Assembly (NCBI GenBank): GCA_028288905.1
Contig: JAQGHJ010000166.1
Location: 1-10,359, forward strand
Source of the DNA: Phycisphaerales bacterium
Lineage (GTDB): Bacteria; Planctomycetota; Phycisphaerae; Tepidisphaerales; Tepidisphaeraceae
Direction of reading: 5' to 3'
Length of the DNA: 10,359 nt
The notes below the pieces were generated by a model. It was not told where the DNA came from, searched no databases, and saw only the letters and a list, made by a program, of their open reading frames with translations. The position numbers were made by a program, and so were the translations under genes. Below are positions 5,639 to 10,359 of this stretch, in pieces. How positions within the stretch are numbered: position 1 is the stretch's first letter; the number at the start of each line of letters is the position of its first letter.

Positions 5639-6139
5639 ATGCGCTGGATCTGGATCGACAAGTTCACCGAGTTCACGAGCAAGACCTCCGCGACGGCGGT
5701 CAAGAACGTGTCGTTGGCCGAGGAGCACCTGCACGACCTGTACCCGGCGTTCCCGGTCGTGCCGCACAGCCTGATCGTCGAGGGCATGGCTCAGACGGCC
5801 GGTATCCTGGTCGGCGAGGCCCGGAACTTCGCCGAGAAGGTGATCCTGGCCAAGATCGGCAAGGCCACGTTCCACCGGCTCGTCCGCCCGGGCGAGACGA
5901 TCGCGTACGCGGCCAAGATCGAGCAGCTCAACGAGATCGGCGCGTCGATCGCCGGCACCGTGACCGTCACCAGCCCGGACCAGCCGACGCCGCAGAAGGT
6001 GGCGGACATCGAACTGATGTTCAGCCACATCGACCAGAACATGTCCGGCATGGCGTTCCCGGAGCACAACTTCGTGTTCACGGAGCAGTTCACGGAGTTG
6101 CTGAAGAACTACCGGACGGGGTCGAGCGTCACGATCTGA
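5639..6139 (+). CDS. FabZ-like hot-dog protein lacking the catalytic His (DH2)
   Basis: The product has 166 residues from ATG 5639, beginning MRWIWIDKFTEF. The longer frame from 5558 is translated repeat DNA and is not used here. It has the hot-dog layout of DH1: NVSLAEEHLHD, an active-site segment, the helix EGMAQTAGILVGEA, and strands KVILAKIGKATFHRLVRPGETIAYAAKI. In HDLYPAFPVVPHSLIVE the position of the FabZ catalytic His is Leu34 (DH1: His33), while the partner Glu48 is kept. His32 and an extra His43, replacing the usual Gly, are nearby. It may therefore be a non-catalytic partner of DH1, or use another His. No Shine-Dalgarno is visible before ATG (CTACTACCC). It lies between the ACP gene and a small membrane protein gene. 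Confidence 0.87.
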   Translation: MRWIWIDKFTEFTSKTSATAVKNVSLAEEHLHDLYPAFPVVPHSLIVEGMAQTAGILVGEARNFAEKVILAKIGKATFHRLVRPGETIAYAAKIEQLNEIGASIAGTVTVTSPDQPTPQKVADIELMFSHIDQNMSGMAFPEHNFVFTEQFTELLKNYRTGSSVTI

Positions 6140-6167
6140 GATTCGCTGCGGTGCTCGTGACCGATAA

Positions 6168-6425
6168 ATGTCGCTCGCCCCATACCGTGGGATGACTCGG
6201 CTTGGGGGACGGGTGCTTGAACTCATGCTGCTGATCGCCGCAGTTGTGGCGATGGTCAAGATCGCGTCGGCCGACGATCAATCGACCGTCATTTGGGGAT
6301 CGATCACGCTGGCTTTAGGCGTTGCGTTCGTGATGTTCGTCCCCATCCCGTTCGCTCGGGTAGGCTTCGCGTTCGTGACCTCGTTTGTTGGAATGATCGC
6401 CTACAAGATGGCGGCCGACCGGTAG
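6168..6425 (+). CDS. Small hydrophobic membrane protein, unknown function
   Basis: The product has 85 residues with two or three likely membrane helices (about 16-33, 41-60 and 62-81) and a basic end (YKMAADR). A second possible start, ATG 6192, gives 77 residues beginning MTRLGG; neither start has a clear Shine-Dalgarno. The gene is on the same strand between DH2 (28 bases upstream) and KS1 (79 bases downstream). Codon use is less strict than in the enzymes around it. I recognise no family. Its position invites a role in anchoring the acyl-synthesis complex to the membrane, but that is only inference. Confidence 0.6.
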   Translation: MSLAPYRGMTRLGGRVLELMLLIAAVVAMVKIASADDQSTVIWGSITLALGVAFVMFVPIPFARVGFAFVTSFVGMIAYKMAADR

Positions 6426-6504
6426 GTCGTTTCACGGCCGTTCCGGTGAACTCCCCTCCCTTGCGGCCGGCCCGCGACGTGCCGGCCGCACAGCACGGAA
6501 ACCC

Positions 6505-7812
6505 ATGAGCAGGCGAGTTGTAGTCACCGGCATCGGCATTGTGTCCCCGATCGGCATCGGCACGGCCGCGTTCTGGCAGAACCTGACCGCCGGCGCGTGC
6601 GGCGTCCGGCGGATCGCTTCGTACGACCCGTCCGGGTTCCCGTCGCAGATCGGCGGCGAGGTGCCGGCGTACAAGATCAACGACTTCGTCCCCAAGAGCT
6701 ACCGCAAGGCCACCAAGGTGATGGCCCGGGACATCGAGCTGGCCGTCATCGCGGCCGACGACGCGTTCAAGGACTCGGGGCTCAAAAGCAAGGCGTACGC
6801 CGACGCCCCGACGATCGAAGGCCACCGGTTCGGGTGCAACATCGGGGCGGGGCTGATCAGCATCGACCTGGCCGAGCTGACCGGCGCGCTAACGGCCGCC
6901 CGCAGCGCGGCCGACCCGGGCAAGCTCGACCTGACCAAGTGGGGCCAGGAGGGCATGCAGCAGCTCACCCCGCTGTGGCTGCTGAAGTACCTGCCGAACA
7001 TGCTGGCCTGCCACGTGACGATCATCCACGGGCTCAAGGGCCCGTCGAACACGATCACGTGCGCCGACGCCAGCAGCCATCTGGCGATCGGGGAGGCGTA
7101 CCGCACCGTCCAGCGGGGCGACGCGGACCTGGCGATCTGCGGCGGGGCCGAGACGAAGATCGTCCCGATGGCCCTGATGCGGCAGATCCTCCTGAAGCGC
7201 GTCACGACGGAACACAACGACACGCCCGAGCGGGCGGTCCGCCCGTTCGACGCCGCCGCCACCGGAACGGCCGCCGCCGAGGGCGGCGGGCTGCTGATCC
7301 TCGAGGAGTACGAGCACGCCGCCGCCCGCGGGGCGAAGATCTACGCCGAAATCGTCGGCTTCGGGGCCAGCCAGGACACGTACCGCGTGACCGAGCCGGA
7401 CCCGTCGGGGCACAGCTACGGCCGGGCCGTGAGCAAGGCGCTGGCGGAGGCCAACCTGCCGCCGGCCGCCGTCGACCTGATCGTCCCGTGCGGCATCGGC
7501 ATCCCCGGGCACGACCGGGCGGAGTTGGCCGGCCTCGACACGGTCTTTGGCAACGGGCTCGGCCGCGTCGCGATGAGCACCATCAAGGCCCAGGTCGGCA
7601 ACCTGGCCGCCGGCTCGGGGGTGGACGCCGCCACGGCCGCCCTGAGCGTGTTCCACGGCGTTGTCCCACCGGCCAAGAACACGACGACCCCGGCCGGCGG
7701 GCGAACGTTGAACGTGTCGCCCGAGAGCCGGCAGCTGGCGGTGAACGTGGCCGTCAGCAGCGTGTACAGCCTTGGGGGGCAGAACGCGGCGCTGGTGTTC
7801 AAGAAGATCTAG
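6505..7812 (+). CDS. FabF-like ketosynthase homologue lacking both catalytic His (KS1)
   Basis: The product has 435 residues with the full two-half thiolase fold of FabF-type beta-ketoacyl-ACP synthases: RRVVVTGIGIVSPIG at the start, GDADLAICGGAETKI, EGGGLLILEEYEHAAARGAKIYAEIVGFG, and SSVYSLGGQNAALVFKKI at the end. The nucleophile region NTITCADASSHLAIGEA keeps Cys186. The first His motif (NAHGT in FabF) reads VPCGI, so the residue is Cys329. The second (GHL) reads GNL, so it is Asn366. The Lys of STIK is retained. Without His, decarboxylation of malonyl-ACP by the normal route is not expected. It may act as a chain-length-factor-like partner of KS2, or use a different chemistry. It is preceded and followed by small membrane protein genes. 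Confidence 0.9.
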   Translation: MSRRVVVTGIGIVSPIGIGTAAFWQNLTAGACGVRRIASYDPSGFPSQIGGEVPAYKINDFVPKSYRKATKVMARDIELAVIAADDAFKDSGLKSKAYADAPTIEGHRFGCNIGAGLISIDLAELTGALTAARSAADPGKLDLTKWGQEGMQQLTPLWLLKYLPNMLACHVTIIHGLKGPSNTITCADASSHLAIGEAYRTVQRGDADLAICGGAETKIVPMALMRQILLKRVTTEHNDTPERAVRPFDAAATGTAAAEGGGLLILEEYEHAAARGAKIYAEIVGFGASQDTYRVTEPDPSGHSYGRAVSKALAEANLPPAAVDLIVPCGIGIPGHDRAELAGLDTVFGNGLGRVAMSTIKAQVGNLAAGSGVDAATAALSVFHGVVPPAKNTTTPAGGRTLNVSPESRQLAVNVAVSSVYSLGGQNAALVFKKI

Positions 7813-7871
7813 TTCGGGGAGGCCGTTCTGACGGGCCGTCAATAAGGGGTAAGGCCACGCTAGAGTTCTGG

Positions 7872-8045
7872 ATGGAGCTGCCGTGGTGGCTGCGATTGGG
7901 TACGGCCGCCCTGATGATCGGGATCGGCGTGGTGGCCTTCGTCCTCGGCGTGTTTCGACTGGGATGCGTCCTGGTCGGCGTGGGCTGCGTGCTCATCCTC
8001 GCCGGCGCGCGCAGCTCGTCCGAGAAGAACGGGTATCGGTTTTGA
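7872..8045 (+). CDS. Very small two-helix membrane protein
   Basis: The product has 57 residues, beginning MELPWWLRLG, with two hydrophobic helices (about 9-27 and 29-46) joined by Arg29 and a polar tail SSSEKNGYRF. ATG 7872 is chosen because the sequence upstream in this frame belongs to no recognisable protein. AAGG at 7851-7854 is too distant to be an ideal ribosome site. It lies between KS1 (59 bases upstream) and KS2 (57 bases downstream) on the same strand. Together with the 6168 gene it is the second tiny membrane protein set between enzymes of the cluster. The family is unknown. Confidence 0.55.
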   Translation: MELPWWLRLGTAALMIGIGVVAFVLGVFRLGCVLVGVGCVLILAGARSSSEKNGYRF

Positions 8046-8093
8046 CCACGCGGCCTCGCCTTCCGGGGCGGCGGGCATCGTTTCGGACAGATT

Positions 8094-8098
8094 GAGGT
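8094..8098 (+). promoter_or_regulatory. Shine-Dalgarno GAGGT for KS2
   Basis: GAGGT lies 4 nt before ATG 8103, one of the few recognisable ribosome sites in the cluster, and supports that start. Confidence 0.5.
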
Positions 8099-8102
8099 AG
8101 CT

Positions 8103-9254
8103 ATGCACCGCGTCGTCATCACCGGAATGGGCTGGGTCACCCCGATGGGTCACGACCTCGAGACGGTCTGGGCCCGGTTGCTCCGCGGGGAGTCGGGCAT
8201 TGCGGACACGACCCTGTTCGACGCGTCCACGTTCCCGACGCGGATCAGCGCCGAGGTGAAGGGCTTCCGCTTCGCCGACCACGTCGCCGACACGGCCGGT
8301 CACGACGGGGCCGGGCGGAACACCCAGTTCGCCCTCGCCGCCGCCGCCCAGGCGTGGACGAGCGCCGGCCTGCCCCCGCTCGGGACCGCGCACTCGGCAC
8401 CCGTCACTTCTTCCTCCGCCGCCGCTCCCGCCCTCGATCTCGACCGGGTCGGCGTCTACCTCGGGTCGGGAGAGGGGTCGCTCGACTTCGAGGCGTTCAC
8501 CCGGGCCAACCTGGCCGCCTGGCAGCCCGAGGGCCAGGCGCACGACGCGTCGAAGTTCGCCGAGCTGGCGCTGCAGCTGATGGACGTGACCCGCGAACTG
8601 GAGCAGGAGCCGAACATGCCCCTGAGCCACCTAGCGATCCTAACCGGGGCCCGCGGCCCGGCCATGAACTGCCTGACCGCCTGCGCGGCCAGCACCCAGG
8701 CGATAGGGGAGGCGACCGAGATCCTCCGCCGGGGGGACGCGGACGTGATGATCGGCGGCGGCGCCCACAGCATGATCCACCCGTTCGGGGTCACAGGCTT
8801 CAACCGCCTGACCGCCCTGAGCACGGCCAACGCCGAGCCGGCCAAGGCGAGCCGCCCGTTTGACGCCCAGCGGGGCGGGTTCGTGCTCGGCGAGGGGGCG
8901 GGCGTCGTCATCCTCGAAACGCTGGAGCACGCTCAGAAGCGCGGCGCGACGATCCTGGCCGAGGTCGTCGGGTACGGCAGCACGGCCGACGCGTACCGCA
9001 TCACCGACCAAGACCCCGAGGGCATGGGGGCGGTGGTGGCGATGCGGGAGGCGCTGTCGGACGCGAACCTGACGCCGGCCGACGTACAGTACATCAACGC
9101 ACACGGCACCGGCACCCGGGAGAACGACGGGAACGAGACGAACGCGATCCGCATCCTGTACGGGGACAAGGCCAAGGCGTGCCCGGTCAGCAGCATCAAG
9201 AGCATGATGGGCCACCTGATCGCCGCGGCCGGGGCGGTCGAGCTGATCACGTGA
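8103..9254 (+). CDS. fabF: FabF-like beta-ketoacyl-ACP synthase (KS2), cut short by an in-frame TGA
   Basis: Condenses malonyl-ACP with an acyl primer to give 3-ketoacyl-ACP. The 383 residues before the TGA contain the start HRVVITGMGWVTPMG, the nucleophile Cys194 in NCLTACAASTQAIGEA, GDADVMIGGGAHSMI, FVLGEGAGVVILETLEHAQKRGA, His334 in NAHGTGT, the SIK Lys, and His371 in MMGHLIAAAGAVELIT. All catalytic residues are therefore intact. A Ser/Ala-rich insert (about 93-113) makes it longer than E. coli FabF. TGA at 9252-9254 falls where the protein should continue into [12 protein letters not shown]; the missing end follows in the same frame to 9434. Truncated there, the enzyme lacks the conserved NSFGFGG segment and is probably inactive unless the stop is read through. 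TGA is the ordinary stop of neighbouring genes, so the code is not altered. Confidence 0.88.
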   Translation: MHRVVITGMGWVTPMGHDLETVWARLLRGESGIADTTLFDASTFPTRISAEVKGFRFADHVADTAGHDGAGRNTQFALAAAAQAWTSAGLPPLGTAHSAPVTSSSAAAPALDLDRVGVYLGSGEGSLDFEAFTRANLAAWQPEGQAHDASKFAELALQLMDVTRELEQEPNMPLSHLAILTGARGPAMNCLTACAASTQAIGEATEILRRGDADVMIGGGAHSMIHPFGVTGFNRLTALSTANAEPAKASRPFDAQRGGFVLGEGAGVVILETLEHAQKRGATILAEVVGYGSTADAYRITDQDPEGMGAVVAMREALSDANLTPADVQYINAHGTGTRENDGNETNAIRILYGDKAKACPVSSIKSMMGHLIAAAGAVELIT

Positions 9255-9434
9255 GTGCTGGCGATCCGCGACCAGGTGCTGCCGCCGACGATGAACATGG
9301 ACACGGCCGACCCCGACTGCGACCTCGACTACGTCCCGAACGCGGCCCGGGAGGCGAAGGTGGACGTGGTGATGAGCAACAGCTTCGGGTTCGGCGGGCA
9401 GAACGACACGATCATCGTGAAGCGGTGGGCGTAG
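9255..9434 (+). pseudogene. Severed C-terminal end of KS2, in the same frame after the TGA
   Basis: The 59 codons that follow the TGA directly, in frame, read [16 protein letters not shown], then [14 protein letters not shown], then [19 protein letters not shown] and a TAG stop. These are the canonical last strands of FabF, including the NSFGFGG active-site loop. With them the whole protein would be 443 residues with codon 384 being TGA. There are no further stops or shifts and the codons are still G/C-ending, so decay, if any, is recent. GTG stands immediately after the TGA (9255-9257), so coupled re-initiation giving a separate fragment cannot be excluded. Confidence 0.85.
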
Positions 9435-9468
9435 CCAGCCGTGAGGACGTAGGACGCGGGGTAACGAG

Positions 9469-10359
9469 ATGGTGTTGGTCTTCGGGACGGTACACACCGC
9501 CAAAAATCTCGGGGTCCGGCTGCGACGGGTCTGTTGCGAGCGTTGCGGCGCGTGCTACTTCTACGAGATGGTGCGGGTCGGAACGGGTAAAGGGGGTAGC
9601 CTCTATCTCCTCGACGAGGGTGGGGCTCGGGACCGCGCGAGCCTGTCGGCGAAGGCGAGGCTCGGTCAGATGTTGAACGCCGGGGTAGACCCGGTGCCCT
9701 GCCCGCAGTGTGGGCACCTGCAACGAGCAATGTCTCAGTTCGTGCGGGCGGGTTCACCGTTGCCGGTCCCGGGGATGCCGCCAGCCCTCGTGCTGGTGGA
9801 GGGGATAGACCCGTCGACCGGGGATTCCGTCCAGCACCTGACGACCGCCCAGCCGATTGAAATCGCGCCGTCCAAAGGCTGGGTCAGCATTCAACTCCCA
9901 AGATTCCAGTTGCCGGACGCCTGTTGCGTCTGTTGCGGTCCGGCAGACGCGCGCTACGTTCCGCCCTTACGACTCAACTCGACGGAAGGCGCGCTCAAGC
10001 CGTTCGTGTGCCGCCATTGTGAGACCGGCCTGCGACGCGTGACTTGGCGCTGGGCAACGATTGGCTGGGCGCTTGCAGGCGCGCTGTTCCTGTGCCTCGC
10101 CCTGCTCGTGCCGGACGTCAACAGCCTAGGGGAGGTCGGGTTCATCGGCGGCGGCAGCCTACTGCTGGGGTTGATCCTGATGTTCTTGCTGCCAAGCGTC
10201 TTCGCCCATACTTACAGCTTGGTAGGAGTTGACCCGACGCGGGCGATCTACCAACTGCGCTTTCGGAGTGAGCCATACAATCAATTGATCGCGGCCACAG
10301 TGTCGCTGTCCAACAATTCCGGCCCGGTGTTTTCGTATGAATCAGACGAGGCAGCCGTC
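9469..10359 (+). CDS. Zinc-ribbon membrane protein, 3' end outside window
   Basis: From ATG 9469 the frame stays open for 297 codons to the window edge. The first module has C22, C23, C26 and C29 (CCERCGAC) and C78-x-x-C81 (CPQCGHL). The second has C152, C153, C155 and C156 (CCVCCG) and C181-x-x-C184 (CRHC). Each looks like a four-Cys zinc ribbon with its two knuckles about 25-50 residues apart. Two hydrophobic helices follow (about 193-214 and 223-245) and then a polar region of at least 50 residues. GGGG 8 nt or so upstream is a poor Shine-Dalgarno. Codons such as AAA, TTA, ATA, CTA and GGT are far commoner than in the upstream genes, so it belongs to another expression class or has another history. 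It starts 34 bases after KS2's original end. I recognise no family. Confidence 0.75.
   Translation, partial: MVLVFGTVHTAKNLGVRLRRVCCERCGACYFYEMVRVGTGKGGSLYLLDEGGARDRASLSAKARLGQMLNAGVDPVPCPQCGHLQRAMSQFVRAGSPLPVPGMPPALVLVEGIDPSTGDSVQHLTTAQPIEIAPSKGWVSIQLPRFQLPDACCVCCGPADARYVPPLRLNSTEGALKPFVCRHCETGLRRVTWRWATIGWALAGALFLCLALLVPDVNSLGEVGFIGGGSLLLGLILMFLLPSVFAHTYSLVGVDPTRAIYQLRFRSEPYNQLIAATVSLSNNSGPVFSYESDEAAV

Noticed and set aside
6889..7842. Long minus-strand open frame opposite KS1
   Set aside because: It is an antisense shadow of a conserved ketosynthase, with no recognisable domain.
9252..9300. Selenocysteine insertion at the KS2 TGA
   Set aside because: The position is not catalytic and no convincing SECIS-like stem follows; only a 4-bp stem is seen. 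Kept only as an alternative.

Overview
The window looks like a piece of a large, very GC-rich planctomycete chromosome, most probably of the Gemmata/Gemmataceae type. The reasons are the extreme third-position GC, the VIT/VWA lipoprotein, the dockerin-type repeats, the oversized acyl carrier protein, and the dispersed palindromic repeats with the core CACGGGCT-TCC-AGCCCGTG. This assignment is by recollection of family features; no search was possible.

Positions 1-785 hold the 3' end of a gene whose product finishes in two dockerin-like calcium loops. It overlaps by ATGA a gene for a membrane-anchored, cohesin-like beta protein. Positions 786-1152 carry no gene but hold a pair of inverted REP-like palindromes. 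A 784-residue VIT + von Willebrand A lipoprotein follows (1153-3507) behind a perfect Shine-Dalgarno sequence. A second REP pair lies just after it (3549-3672), so this gene is bracketed by the same element. The rest of that convergent spacer holds a strong 15-bp hairpin and a (CCGG)5 run. A small Thr/Cys-rich gene is on the minus strand (3917-4177).

Positions 4363-9434 form a same-strand cluster of type II fatty-acid/polyketide genes: a FabZ-like dehydratase with an intact active site (DH1), a large ACP, a second FabZ-like protein that has lost the catalytic His (DH2), a small membrane protein, a ketosynthase-like protein that keeps Cys but lacks both catalytic His (KS1), another small membrane protein, and a canonical Cys-His-His FabF-like ketosynthase (KS2). 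The pairing of intact with degenerate enzymes (DH1/DH2 and KS2/KS1) around one ACP recalls KS:CLF and paired-dehydratase logic in aryl-polyene-type systems. The product is unknown. KS2 contains an in-frame TGA at 9252-9254, after which the same frame continues with a perfectly good FabF C-terminus to 9434.

From 9469 an open frame runs off the window edge. It encodes a protein with two CxxC zinc-ribbon-like modules followed by two membrane helices, in a markedly less GC-biased codon style. Spacers inside the fatty-acid cluster carry short repeat families and stem-loops at gene ends. One repeat supplies the ribosome binding site of the ACP gene and has an inverted partner that could mask it.
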